From Leucothrix arctica (GTDB lineage: Bacteria > Pseudomonadota > Gammaproteobacteria > Thiotrichales > Thiotrichaceae), in the NCBI RefSeq assembly GCF_003172895.1, contig NZ_QGKL01000029.1:186001-250000 (forward strand): a stretch of DNA of 64,000 bases, given 5' to 3'. This document shows positions 1-8,673 of this stretch, piece by piece. The stretch's first letter is position 1; each line of letters starts with the position of its first letter. Both the position numbers and the translations under genes were made by a program. The notes under the pieces are model-generated. The model had not been told where the DNA came from. It searched no databases and worked only from the letters and a program-made list of their open reading frames with translations.

Positions 1-1
1 A

Positions 2-1258
2 ACAACTAATCTCAACCACCCTGTAAAGCACTTTGCGCTTGCCGTCACCTTGTGTGTCGCGGCTAGTTTAACGAGTGCGGCTGTTGCAGATGATAATTTC
101 AAACGCACAGTTAAAGCGAGAGGCACGTTGAGCGCTATCGTTAACAAGAACTATATTGATGCAGGTGTTTCACGTAACCAGATCATGGTAGCGATTTTAG
201 CGGCTAACCCTCGCGCGTTTAAAGGCGGCAATATTAACTTCATGCTGGGTGGCGAAGACTTACGCCTACCGACTGAAGCAGCCATTCAGGACATTTCTGA
301 AAAAGATGCTCGTAGCTTGCTATCAACACATAATAAATTCTTTCGTAGCGGTAAAACAGGTGATTTAGCACCACCGTCATTTACTTCACTAACGAATGCA
401 GCAAATGTTGAAAGTCTTGTAAAAGCGAAACAACAGCAAGACGAAAAGCTAGATAACATGGAAGGTGAGCGTGCAAAGCTAAGAGATTTAGTGGCTCGCC
501 TAGAAGAAGAAAAAGCAAAGCGCGACACTGATTTAAAAGCGCTTGAACAACGTATTCAAGGTTTACAGTCATCATCTGACTCGCTAGGTTCAAGTACTGC
601 TGACCTTAAGATGCAACTTACCAACGGTGAGTTAACGGGTGACGGCGCGGTACTGCTTGAAAGCTTGCAAGATAAAAACGAAAGCCTAAATGCTCAACTG
701 CAAAGTGCTCGTAGCGAAATGGCAGAAAGCACTCGTATGGAAATTTCTCTAGAGCGCCGTATGCTTGACGTTCAAAGCGAAAACACTGTATTGGCAGAAG
801 CGTTGAAAGCTAAAGGTGTATCACCTTCAGACATTAAAGCTCAGCTTGATAATAAGCGAGTACAGGATCAAGCGAACGGTACTGTTCCAGAACCTGCAGT
901 ACAAACAAATAGCGGTGCACCACAGTGGTTATGGATTTTGCTGCCAGTGTTCGGACTGATCGCTTTGCTAGCATTTCTTTGGAAGCTATTTGGCGGTAAA
1001 AAGAAAAAGACAGCACAACGTGTACAACAGCCTGCGCAAGTAGATGCATTTGCTGATTACAACCGCCCTATCGACCCTGCCGCTGAAATTGAGCAAGAGC
1101 CGCCATTAGAAGTTAGTATTAAAATGGATGTTGCACGTGCTTATATTGAAGCCGGTGACTATGAAAATGCTCGCCAGATGCTAAATGAAGTTATGGACGA
1201 AGGTAACACTCAGCAGATCTTGGAAGCACAAGAAATTTTGGGTCAACTTCCTGAGTAA
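2..1258 (+). CDS. FimV/HubP-like membrane protein, 5' end cut by window
   Basis: The reading frame is open to the first bases of the window. In-frame codons before the TTG at 50 encode the hydrophobic part of a signal peptide ending near AAVADD, so the true start lies outside. After it come a FimV-type N-terminal segment (LPTEAAIQ), a long charged coiled coil (about residues 125-265 counted from the TTG), a single membrane span (about 293-313) followed by a Lys-rich stop-transfer sequence, and a cytoplasmic C-terminus with the short TPR-like FimV C-terminal motif (VARAYIEAGDYENARQML). FimV/HubP proteins bind peptidoglycan and organise the cell pole (type IV pili, chemotaxis). This copy is short for the family, with a much reduced cytoplasmic acidic part. 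It ends in a strong terminator. The family call is good; the role in this cell is inferred. Confidence 0.8.
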   Translation, partial: TTNLNHPVKHFALAVTLCVAASLTSAAVADDNFKRTVKARGTLSAIVNKNYIDAGVSRNQIMVAILAANPRAFKGGNINFMLGGEDLRLPTEAAIQDISEKDARSLLSTHNKFFRSGKTGDLAPPSFTSLTNAANVESLVKAKQQQDEKLDNMEGERAKLRDLVARLEEEKAKRDTDLKALEQRIQGLQSSSDSLGSSTADLKMQLTNGELTGDGAVLLESLQDKNESLNAQLQSARSEMAESTRMEISLERRMLDVQSENTVLAEALKAKGVSPSDIKAQLDNKRVQDQANGTVPEPAVQTNSGAPQWLWILLPVFGLIALLAFLWKLFGGKKKKTAQRVQQPAQVDAFADYNRPIDPAAEIEQEPPLEVSIKMDVARAYIEAGDYENARQMLNEVMDEGNTQQILEAQEILGQLPE

Positions 1259-1340
1259 TAAGCTCAGTTTGCGCACTATCTAAAAGAAAGCCTGACTAAG
1301 TGAGCGCAGCCTAATAAAGCGTTACTCATTAGACAGATAT

Positions 1341-1376
1341 AAAAAAACCTGCCACGTTAAATGGCAGGTTTTTTTC
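1341..1376. terminator. Bidirectional intrinsic terminator
   Basis: Stem 1342-1354 (A-run then CCTGCCA) pairs with 1362-1375 (TGGCAGG then T-run) around a 7-base loop. The A-run and T-run on either side allow it to work on both strands. It separates the FimV-like gene from the convergent epmB side. Confidence 0.9.
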
Positions 1377-1393
1377 GTCTATGAACTATTCAA

Positions 1394-1558
1394 TTACATG
1401 TTTGGATAGCTTGGCCCACCACCACCTTCTGGCGTTACCCTCGTAATATTCTGACTTGAATCTTTAATATCACTGGTCTTATAGTAGATGCAGTTTTGTA
1501 GGTTGACCTGTAATTCAGGTGTCGTAGACTCATTAAGAACAAGTAAATATAATTTCAT
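1394..1558 (-). CDS. Possible 54-residue protein after epmB
   Basis: A 54-codon frame starts at an ATG 17 bases beyond the epmB stop, on the same strand, and ends just before the terminator. The product begins [11 protein letters not shown] and ends in a Gly/Pro-rich tail ([12 protein letters not shown]). No clear ribosome-binding site precedes the ATG, so expression would depend on coupling to epmB. I do not recognise a family. It could equally be an untranslated 3' end. Confidence 0.25.
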   Translation of the reverse strand: MKLYLLVLNESTTPELQVNLQNCIYYKTSDIKDSSQNITRVTPEGGGGPSYPNM

Positions 1559-1574
1559 GGATAAATTGTGTAAA

Positions 1575-2594
1575 TTAAATGCTCGTTTTACTGGTTTCTT
1601 CTGGGTGTTCACGCACGAGCTTTGGCACCAAATATCCCGCTACTTGTGACTTTAATTCCTCAAGCAAAATCTTTGACGCATCATCACCGATATCAAAATG
1701 CGCAGCACCTTGCACAGCGTCAAATACATGAAGGTAATACGGCATCACATCACACACCAACAAGCGGCGACTCAATGCTTCCAAGGCTTCTACTGAGTCA
1801 TTCACACCTTTAAGTAAGACACTTTGGTTAAGCAGTAAAACACCTATCGCAGCCAATTTGCCTAACGCATCTGCCACCTCATCATCTAACTCTTGGGCAT
1901 GATTAGCATGAATAACCATCACTACTTTTAAGCGTGTTTTCTGCATCCATGATAGACAATGATCATCAATCCGCTGAGGAATCATAATAGGTAGCCGGCT
2001 ATGCAGTCGCAGCGTATTCACGTGATTAATTGCCGATAAATCCTCACAGCGACGCGCTAAAACCTTATCCGTACAACTTAATGGGTCACCGCCACTAAAA
2101 ATCACTTCTTGAATACTGTCATCAGCGGATATGTAATCCAGTATTTGCTGCCAATTTTCCGCCCCTATTTGATGCTCTTGGTAAGGGAAATGACGTCGGA
2201 AACAGTAACGGCAGTGAATGGCACAACTACCATTTAACACGATCAACACGCGCCCATGGTACTTATGAAGCAAACCGGGAACGGGCGTAAACTTGGCTTC
2301 TTCCAGCGGGTCACTCACATAACCTTCGGTGATGAGTAACTCTGCTTTCTGCGGTAGTGCTTGTAGCAACAAAGGATCATTCAGATCACCTGCTTTGATA
2401 CGAGACAAATAGGGACGGGGAATACGTAGTGGAAATAACTCGCAAGCAGCCTTTAGTTGTTCTTTATCTACCCCACTAATGTTCAGGAGTTCACATAGTT
2501 CTTCAGGCTCGCGCAGCATATTGGCCATCTCTTTCTTCCACGCAGTAGCGGATACTTTTGACTGATGACTCATCACCACTATATTTTTCGACAT
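1575..2594 (-). CDS. epmB: EF-P beta-lysylation protein EpmB (lysine 2,3-aminomutase family)
   Basis: Radical-SAM enzyme that isomerises alpha-lysine to (R)-beta-lysine, which EpmA attaches to elongation factor P to relieve stalling at polyproline. The CxxxCxxC iron-sulphur motif is Cys124, Cys128 and Cys131 ([15 protein letters not shown]), and SGGDPL follows at the SAM site. The 339-residue length is close to E. coli EpmB (342). The N-terminus (WKKEMANML...[10 protein letters not shown]) aligns with E. coli from its first residues, which supports the start used here, although an ATG seven codons later at 2573 has a better ribosome-binding site. Neither efp nor epmA lies in the window; efp is often divergent from epmB, but here the divergent gene is an unknown secreted protein. 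Confidence 0.93.
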   Translation of the reverse strand: MSKNIVVMSHQSKVSATAWKKEMANMLREPEELCELLNISGVDKEQLKAACELFPLRIPRPYLSRIKAGDLNDPLLLQALPQKAELLITEGYVSDPLEEAKFTPVPGLLHKYHGRVLIVLNGSCAIHCRYCFRRHFPYQEHQIGAENWQQILDYISADDSIQEVIFSGGDPLSCTDKVLARRCEDLSAINHVNTLRLHSRLPIMIPQRIDDHCLSWMQKTRLKVVMVIHANHAQELDDEVADALGKLAAIGVLLLNQSVLLKGVNDSVEALEALSRRLLVCDVMPYYLHVFDAVQGAAHFDIGDDASKILLEELKSQVAGYLVPKLVREHPEETSKTSI

Positions 2595-2731
2595 AACAGG
2601 TACTTACAATAGGAGGTCTGATCAATTCTGCATGAATCCCTAAGCAAGGTCTAGATATGCTTTGTTGCGTACAAATCCGACAAATGGCACTATGAGTAAA
2701 TAACTAATAATTAAAAAGGGAATAAATTGTT

Positions 2732-3457
2732 ATGCGATTTTTGCGCTACTTTTTACTTATATGCACCGCACTTATACTCACAATCAATTCATTGCCACTT
2801 TACGCAGCAACCTCCGCACTTCCCACATGGGATAAACGCTGGCAATGCGGCAAAGAAATTCCTATCAAGAAAGCGACTATTCAATACCTGAAAGCACGAA
2901 AAAAGCTACTGGCTTATCGTCTAAAGGGTAAGGCCTTACCGTTGCTCATATCAGAAGATTACAATGGTACCGGGATGATCGTATTCACTCGGCTTAATAA
3001 ACGCTGGCGGGCTTATCCGATTACAAAAAGTAGCATTCCTATGGGAGTCTACAGTACCGCATCACACTTTCGCATTAGCCTGTTTGCCATGAGCAATAGG
3101 CATCAATTCACTGCGCTTAATATTAAAAACCAACTGCGTAATATTCAATGCCGAAACCTGCCTGTTCCAGCTGGAATTAAACGAAACTCCATGCAATATT
3201 TGTCGGTTCAATATTTCAATGTATTACCATCTGGTAACGGACAGCTCATTAGTGCAGCTTACGATGCGAGTAAAGTTGGTAAAACAAAACTGCGCTGGTT
3301 TCGATCACATACCAATGACTGGGGCTATCACTGGGATAAGCCCGGCCCGATCCAAGCGCCGAAGAAGAAATACGTGTTAAAAGGCTCTTTTATTAAAGCC
3401 CAAGAATTTCCTGCACCATGGTGGTTAATCTCCAGCCTGCTAAAACAGGCACGTTGA
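2732..3457 (+). CDS. Secreted protein of unknown function
   Basis: 241 residues with a clear signal peptide (MRFLRYFLLICTALILTI... cleaved near LYAAT). The mature part is basic and rich in aromatic residues, has two Cys (near residues 38 and 139) that could form a disulphide, and no motif I recognise. It is divergent from epmB and lies 69 bases before the hupE operon on the same strand, so it may have its own promoter or share with hupE. Probably periplasmic. Function unknown. Confidence 0.75.
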   Translation: MRFLRYFLLICTALILTINSLPLYAATSALPTWDKRWQCGKEIPIKKATIQYLKARKKLLAYRLKGKALPLLISEDYNGTGMIVFTRLNKRWRAYPITKSSIPMGVYSTASHFRISLFAMSNRHQFTALNIKNQLRNIQCRNLPVPAGIKRNSMQYLSVQYFNVLPSGNGQLISAAYDASKVGKTKLRWFRSHTNDWGYHWDKPGPIQAPKKKYVLKGSFIKAQEFPAPWWLISSLLKQAR

Positions 3458-3526
3458 GTCTGGTCGGCATAAAAACAGCGTGATAAACTCACTTTCTTAT
3501 CAATTAGCGATTTTTAAAGGTCTCAC

Positions 3527-4120
3527 ATGAATGCTATTTTCAAGTGCTTTAGATGGGCACTTCCCCTGTTATTAGTTATTTCGACACCTGCTCTAGCGCA
3601 TACGGGAGAAGGTATTACTGGCGGATTTATGTCTGGTTTTCTCCACCCACTTGCTGGTTTAGATCACGTGACTGCAATGGTCGCTGTCGGTATTTTAGGT
3701 GCTTTTTTAGGTCGTCCTGCTATTTGGGTTTTACCGGTGGTATTTCCATTAGTAATGGCTTTCGGTGGCGTGATTGGCGTTATGGGCATTCCAATGCCTT
3801 ATATTGAAACAGGCATTGCTCTGTCTTCAGTAGTTCTTGGACTATTTATCGTGCTTGCACTAAAAATGCCGCTTTGGTTTGCCGCGATCATCGTTGGCGC
3901 TTTCGCTATTTTTCACGGCTATGCGCATGGTGCGGAACTACCGACTGCTGCAAACCCATTGGCATATAGCGTAGGTTTTGTTATTTCAACAGGTTTACTA
4001 CATATTGCTGGTATCGGTATTGGTGAGTTAATTCGCTGGCCTGCTGGCGTTATTATTGCTCGCGCTATTGGCGGTATTATCGCGCTTGCTGGTGTTGGTT
4101 TTTTAACAGGCGCCCTATGA
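3527..4120 (+). CDS. hupE: HupE/UreJ family metal (nickel) permease
   Basis: HupE/UreJ proteins carry Ni2+ (some possibly Co2+) across the envelope. After a signal peptide ending ALAHTGE, the mature protein begins with a His and contains the family signature HPLAGLDH (His40, Asp46, His47) in the first membrane helix and FHGYAHGAE (His130, His134) in a later one. Length 197 and about six hydrophobic segments are typical. Its last four bases overlap the next gene, a diverged HupE-like copy, and a DUF1007 gene follows, so the three look like one metal-uptake operon. No urease or hydrogenase gene is in the window, so the client enzyme is unknown. Confidence 0.9.
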   Translation: MNAIFKCFRWALPLLLVISTPALAHTGEGITGGFMSGFLHPLAGLDHVTAMVAVGILGAFLGRPAIWVLPVVFPLVMAFGGVIGVMGIPMPYIETGIALSSVVLGLFIVLALKMPLWFAAIIVGAFAIFHGYAHGAELPTAANPLAYSVGFVISTGLLHIAGIGIGELIRWPAGVIIARAIGGIIALAGVGFLTGAL

Positions 4121-4719
4121 AAAAATTAACGGTATTAACCGCCGTTTTTCTTTGTTTATTTAGCCCTTTAGCAGCGCATGCTGCGGGGGCTAATTTCTTT
4201 GAAAAGGGTCTAATGCACCCGATGATGGTGCCGACGCAGCTCATTGCAGTATTTGCTTTAGCGCTACTGCTTGGTCAACAAGGCTGGCGACATATTCGCA
4301 TCGTTATACCTGTGTTTTTGGTGACACTCAGCGCAGCATTAGTAATGACGCGCTATCATTCAGCTAGCTGGAATCCTGAAATGATTCTGCTACCGCTTGC
4401 GGCAATCACAGGCTTGGCCTTGACGCTCAAACATGAGTGGTTTGTAGCTATCTCTGTTGTTATTGCGATGGTTGTTGCTGTAGTAATTGGTTTGGACTCA
4501 AGCGTTCCAATGATTCCTGGGTTACAGGTACGCAAAATATATGCGCATTTGGCGGGAACGGCTCTCTGTGTTTCTGGTCTACTCGTTATCGTTACCTTAG
4601 TTGCTTACGCGCTACGTAACCTTATACAAGGCATTATCCTTCGTATATTGGGTGCATGGTCTGCTGCTGGAGCAGTTTTGGTTTTAGCTCTACTGCTAGC
4701 TAACGCTGCTAGAACTTAA
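4117..4719 (+). CDS. Diverged HupE-like membrane protein lacking the metal signature
   Basis: 200 residues with a signal peptide (ends AAHAAGAN) and about six membrane segments in the same arrangement as HupE. The start overlaps the hupE stop (ATGA), implying translational coupling. Where HupE has HPLAGLDH this protein has HPMMVPTQ (His34 kept, the Asp-His pair replaced by Thr-Gln), and the second motif is reduced to YAHLAG (His144). I infer a duplicated HupE that lost most metal-binding residues and may act as a structural partner. It could instead be an unrelated small permease, but gene order and topology favour HupE descent. Confidence 0.65.
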   Translation: MKKLTVLTAVFLCLFSPLAAHAAGANFFEKGLMHPMMVPTQLIAVFALALLLGQQGWRHIRIVIPVFLVTLSAALVMTRYHSASWNPEMILLPLAAITGLALTLKHEWFVAISVVIAMVVAVVIGLDSSVPMIPGLQVRKIYAHLAGTALCVSGLLVIVTLVAYALRNLIQGIILRILGAWSAAGAVLVLALLLANAART

Positions 4720-4739
4720 CACATAGAGAATACTGTCAG

Positions 4740-5354
4740 ATGGTAAAGAAACAATTGAACACACTACTGAGCGCCGCCCTGCTTTGTTTATTATTTGTTA
4801 CTAGCGCTACGTCTAGTGCTGCGGGGTTCCACTACCAGCTAAACCTAACAGCCCGCTTAGCGACAACACCGGCGGGTGAGTTAAGCGGTGTTGAGATGAG
4901 CTGGATATATGATCCTGAGTTATCAGCGACATTGATGGATGGCGAAGACCTATCGGAATCAAACCGTGAAGCGACACTAAAAAAACGCGCCGCTGACATT
5001 CTTGATGGCTTATTGGAGATGAAGTACTTCACAACCCTTTATTTGGATGAGAAAGTACTGCCTACCGTTGCCGTTGAACAGTACAACTTACAACTCACCA
5101 AAGAGTCACAGTTACAGCTGAATTTGACACTACCTTTAGCTGAAGCTCAACAGCTTAACGGTCATCTCCTAAAAGTTGTCGTGTCTGACCCGACTGCGGT
5201 TGGTCTAGCTACCTTTCTAACGGCTGATCGTTTAATACTAGACGAGTCACAAAAGAAAACATGCGCAGATCCAACATTAGAACAGAAGCAATTAGGTGAT
5301 GTTGATGGCGGTCATACTTTGATGTCTGAAACGATGACGGTCGATTGCCGCTAA
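4740..5354 (+). CDS. DUF1007 family periplasmic protein
   Basis: 204 residues: signal peptide ending near SSAAG, then the DUF1007 pattern of a beta-rich domain with GVEMSWIYDPELSATLM and a later stretch that mixes acidic and hydrophobic residues. DUF1007 proteins usually accompany nickel/cobalt/zinc permeases and are thought to be periplasmic metal-handling helpers. Family members normally start the mature chain with an H-P-H motif; here it reads GFHYQ. The gene lies 20 bases after the HupE-like gene and closes the operon. Two Cys near the C-terminus could form a disulphide. Substrate metal unknown. Confidence 0.75.
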   Translation: MVKKQLNTLLSAALLCLLFVTSATSSAAGFHYQLNLTARLATTPAGELSGVEMSWIYDPELSATLMDGEDLSESNREATLKKRAADILDGLLEMKYFTTLYLDEKVLPTVAVEQYNLQLTKESQLQLNLTLPLAEAQQLNGHLLKVVVSDPTAVGLATFLTADRLILDESQKKTCADPTLEQKQLGDVDGGHTLMSETMTVDCR

Positions 5355-5373
5355 ACACGTTAGTAAGCATACA

Positions 5374-5787
5374 TTAGGAGGTTGGCTTTCCTTCCCAAGT
5401 CGCCTCCTCTAGTTCGTCATTACAATATCCCCAATGTGCTTCCCAGCGCGATGGAAAATCCTTATCTATAAAGCGAATGTGAAATCGCCCCCAATGACTC
5501 GTTGTTTCACCGTTTTGAGTGGGTCTTTGAGTTAAGCACTCTTTGATAGAGTCGTTTTGTACCCAATATCCTTCATAGCTTCCACGGTTTGTGTGAATAC
5601 CCGCTAAACCCACTAGATGAATCAGGCCTACATAGTCCTCAGTACGGTAACTCCAGATAGCCGTCGGCCCTATATCTAACTCATAGACGACTTTGCCCTT
5701 AGTACTGTCCCAAATTTCATCCGCATTAATTGTTGTTGAAACTGCCAGCCCTAGTAGCGCTGTAAATATTATACTTATTGATTTCAT
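5374..5787 (-). CDS. Small periplasmic protein of unknown function
   Basis: The start chosen is the ATG at 5787: it has a GGGG ribosome-binding site six bases upstream and opens a good signal peptide (MKSISIIFTALLGLAVSTTINADEI is the region, cleaved near NA-DE). The 137-residue product has a mature part rich in Trp and Tyr (IWSYRTEDY, HWGRFHIRF, WEAHWGYC) with two Cys, probably a small beta-sheet protein. It converges on the DUF1007 gene with only 19 bases between stops. No family recognised. Confidence 0.65.
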   Translation of the reverse strand: MKSISIIFTALLGLAVSTTINADEIWDSTKGKVVYELDIGPTAIWSYRTEDYVGLIHLVGLAGIHTNRGSYEGYWVQNDSIKECLTQRPTQNGETTSHWGRFHIRFIDKDFPSRWEAHWGYCNDELEEATWEGKPTS

Positions 5788-5954
5788 TGCATCCCCAAAC
5801 ATCGTTACTCGCAATGAACATATTAGCAGCATTCGTCAACATGATGAGCACAAATTAGAGAATAACAATAACCTATTGATCATTATTTATATAATAACAT
5901 GCAAACAATGTTCATACACAGAAAAACAGCATCAATACGACAATACAGTAAGAA

Positions 5955-6362
5955 TTAAGAAGACTTGTTAAGGGTATGCTCTAGCTCTGTTAGGGAGTCT
6001 CTAGCTCTGCTACAGACACTTTCGATATCTACAACTGTCAACTCAAGCTCTTCACGCTGCAGCTTCAGCTCATCTAGACGCTTATCCATAATATCGAGTA
6101 AAAAAAGAATTTGCTGCTTCTCTCCTTCGACAGGTTTACTGTCATAGAGATCAAACATCTCTTTTACTTGTGCCAGGCTAAAGCCTATGCGCTTACTTCG
6201 AAGTGTTAACCGTAAACGAACACGATCCCGCTCTCGATAAATACGACGGTTTCCATCTCGCTCAGGCGCCAAGAGACCTGACTCTTCATACAATCGTATC
6301 GCGCGGGCGGTTACATCAAATTCTTTTGCTAGCTCTGAAATGGAGTAGGATTTAACTGTCAT
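5955..6362 (-). CDS. MerR family transcriptional regulator, LiuR-like
   Basis: 135 residues. The N-terminal winged helix-turn-helix (YSISELAKEFDVTARAIRLY, then GLLAPERDGNRRIY) is followed by a dimerisation coiled coil (about 80-125). The sequence resembles LiuR, which controls branched-chain amino-acid catabolism in pseudomonads, but no liu genes are here. The C-terminus has one Cys (SVCSRA), so metal sensing is not indicated. It is a single gene 64 bases after the M23 lipoprotein gene on the same strand. The target is unknown. Confidence 0.85.
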   Translation of the reverse strand: MTVKSYSISELAKEFDVTARAIRLYEESGLLAPERDGNRRIYRERDRVRLRLTLRSKRIGFSLAQVKEMFDLYDSKPVEGEKQQILFLLDIMDKRLDELKLQREELELTVVDIESVCSRARDSLTELEHTLNKSS

Positions 6363-6426
6363 CGATGGCCTTTATCTACCAATTATTATTAGCGACTCAA
6401 GAACATAACATAAAAGTTCAGGCAAA

Positions 6427-7131
6427 CTAACCATCACATTTTAATGGGTAAGTTAGACCGCTAGCCTTGTATGTTTTCTTAGGGTCGAAACAGGTTATTT
6501 TACCAACACCATCAGCCCAATATTTATGAGGATTTGGTGCATTCCAACCGTCGCCTACAAAATAAGACCAACCCCAACCGACCGGGATGCCATTTGGATT
6601 ATGTGAGACTTGAAAGTGCAAGTGATGTAATCCACCACCGCAGCTGTTAAATAGGTCATTACCCATTTCAGCAATCTGCTGGCCACGCTTAACCTTGTCA
6701 CCTGGTTTTACGTTCATGTTTCGCATGTGAGCATAAAGCCCATACAGCGGTTTGCCATTTTCAGCTGTGCCGTGATCAATCAGCATCGTCGGCCCCCAGC
6801 AGCTACCAACCTCTGCTAAAACAACCGTACCGTCTGCAGCGGCAATAATAGGTGTACCTGTATCATGATAGATATCAATACCACGATGCCAGCCGCCACG
6901 CTTATAACCATTAGCGCCAATACGACTACGGTAGTCTGAGGTAATAATAGAGGCATTAGGCGGGACACTCACTTTTACCGAGTGAGGGTTGCGGTTATGC
7001 GCTTTCCAGTGCTGTACTCGACCGTAATGGCCCTCACTTTTAAGTCTGTCTATCGACTTTGTGTGAGGCTGAGGTGCTGCGCAGCTCGTTAATAAAACCG
7101 AGCTTGTAAATAACAATATAAAGACTTTCAA
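6427..7131 (-). CDS. M23 family metallopeptidase lipoprotein
   Basis: Lipobox LLTSC with Cys17 as the acylated residue, then a linker and an M23 (LytM) domain. Zinc ligands are His82 and Asp86 (WHRGID), and the HxH motif is His170 and His172 (HHLHFQ), so the active site appears complete. Such enzymes cut peptide cross-links in peptidoglycan; this one would sit on an envelope membrane facing the periplasm. The domain is longer than usual and has extra Cys (GSCWG, NSCGG, ITCFD, LKCDG) that may form disulphides. Divergent from the RNase J gene; physiological role unknown. Confidence 0.88.
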   Translation of the reverse strand: MKVFILLFTSSVLLTSCAAPQPHTKSIDRLKSEGHYGRVQHWKAHNRNPHSVKVSVPPNASIITSDYRSRIGANGYKRGGWHRGIDIYHDTGTPIIAAADGTVVLAEVGSCWGPTMLIDHGTAENGKPLYGLYAHMRNMNVKPGDKVKRGQQIAEMGNDLFNSCGGGLHHLHFQVSHNPNGIPVGWGWSYFVGDGWNAPNPHKYWADGVGKITCFDPKKTYKASGLTYPLKCDG

Positions 7132-7290
7132 TACAGACCCTCTCGCACTCTTTGTAGGTAAATTAACAACTTAGTGAGGTGGATTATTTAATACACAAAA
7201 CTTCATGTCTAGCAATTATCCATTTAAATACTAAATGCGTGCTGTCTGCGCTAACATAGAAGGATAATTCTAACTAATCTGAGCCCTCCT

Positions 7291-8673
7291 ATGACCCCTG
7301 ATGCATCTGACTTTTGGTTTTTACCCCTCGGTGGAACTGGGGAAATCGGAATGAATATGAATCTCTATGGCCATGATGGTCAGTGGCTAATGGTTGATTG
7401 TGGAATAACGTTTGCCAAACAAACTGACGAAGAGAAAGCGCTGGGCATACCTGCATCGGCTCCACCCATTCAAATGGCTGACCCCGAATTTATCGCTGAG
7501 CGTCGTGAGTCGTTAGTTGGACTTATCATTACGCATGCTCATGAAGATCATATCGGTGCGGTTGCGCATCTTTGGGATCAATTACGCTGCCCTGTATACA
7601 CAACTCGCTTTACCGCTGAAATCCTCAGTCGAAAGCTACAAGAAGCAGGCCTTCAAAACAAAGTACCTGTCTACATTGTTGACCCTGCTGTCACGCTCGA
7701 CATTGGCGTTTTTAATGTTCAATGGATTGGCCTGACACACTCTATTCCTGATGCTTATGCGCTAGTCATCCAAACACCAGTAGCGAAAGTATTCCATACT
7801 GCTGATTGGAAACTAGACCCAACTCCCGTACTCGGTGAACCTTATAGCGAAGCGACCTATCGATCAGTTGGAGAGCAAGGCATTGACGCAATGATTTGTG
7901 ACTCAACAACGGCAAATGTCGTCGGCCACTCTATCTCAGAGGCAGTGTTATTTACTGATCTACAGAAGATCATAGAAAAAGCACCAGGCCGTGTTGTCGT
8001 TACCTGTTTTGGTAGCAATCTAGCCCGTATGAAAACCCTCTATGATATTGCGGAAACCTGTGATCGACACATCGCCCTACTCGGACGCTCCATGATCAAT
8101 ATGGCAGAGTCAGCAAAAAAAGCAGGTGTCTGGATCAACCAAAAGAACATCGTCGATACTCATTACCTGTGCTACCTACCTAGACAATCTGTACTGGCAA
8201 TAGCAACGGGAAGCCAAGGCCAAAGTCGAACTGCCTTACACAGACTGAGCAATGACAATTATTTTGATATGCCACTTGAAGCGGGTGACACCGTGATCTT
8301 TAGTTCACGCGCTATTCCTGGTAACGAAGACGAAATCCAAGAGATGATTGATCGCCTTGAAAGCCTTGGTATCACGGTCATTACTGTTGAAAATACGGAG
8401 TACCTCATTCACGCATCAGGCCACCCTGCGATTGATGAATTGAAAATGATGTATGACTGGGTTAAGCCTACGATGTCGATCCCGGTTCATGGTGAACCGC
8501 ATCACATAAAAGCACACGCAGCACTCGCTAAATCACTGGGTGTTCCTCACCAACAAATGGGACAGAATGGCGATATGTACTTTATTGCGCCTTACCGTGG
8601 TATTCGTCGTAATGCAGTGAAAACGGGGCGACTAGGCTTAGTAAATAGAAAGTTATCGAAAATTGAAGACTAA
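7291..8673 (+). CDS. Ribonuclease J family metallo-beta-lactamase nuclease
   Basis: 460 residues. Metallo-beta-lactamase core with HAHEDH (His82, His84, Asp86, His87), then a beta-CASP insert (GSNLARMKTLYD, later SSRAIPGNE) and the final zinc-site motifs (IPVHGEPHH, HASGH). RNase J has both 5'-exonuclease and endonuclease activity on RNA and acts in rRNA maturation and mRNA decay. Firmicute and alphaproteobacterial enzymes are about 550 residues; this one lacks most of the C-terminal domain, as do other proteobacterial short forms. Its stop overlaps that of the convergent cyclase gene by four bases. E. coli has no RNase J, so its presence in this lineage is notable. Confidence 0.88.
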   Translation: MTPDASDFWFLPLGGTGEIGMNMNLYGHDGQWLMVDCGITFAKQTDEEKALGIPASAPPIQMADPEFIAERRESLVGLIITHAHEDHIGAVAHLWDQLRCPVYTTRFTAEILSRKLQEAGLQNKVPVYIVDPAVTLDIGVFNVQWIGLTHSIPDAYALVIQTPVAKVFHTADWKLDPTPVLGEPYSEATYRSVGEQGIDAMICDSTTANVVGHSISEAVLFTDLQKIIEKAPGRVVVTCFGSNLARMKTLYDIAETCDRHIALLGRSMINMAESAKKAGVWINQKNIVDTHYLCYLPRQSVLAIATGSQGQSRTALHRLSNDNYFDMPLEAGDTVIFSSRAIPGNEDEIQEMIDRLESLGITVITVENTEYLIHASGHPAIDELKMMYDWVKPTMSIPVHGEPHHIKAHAALAKSLGVPHQQMGQNGDMYFIAPYRGIRRNAVKTGRLGLVNRKLSKIED

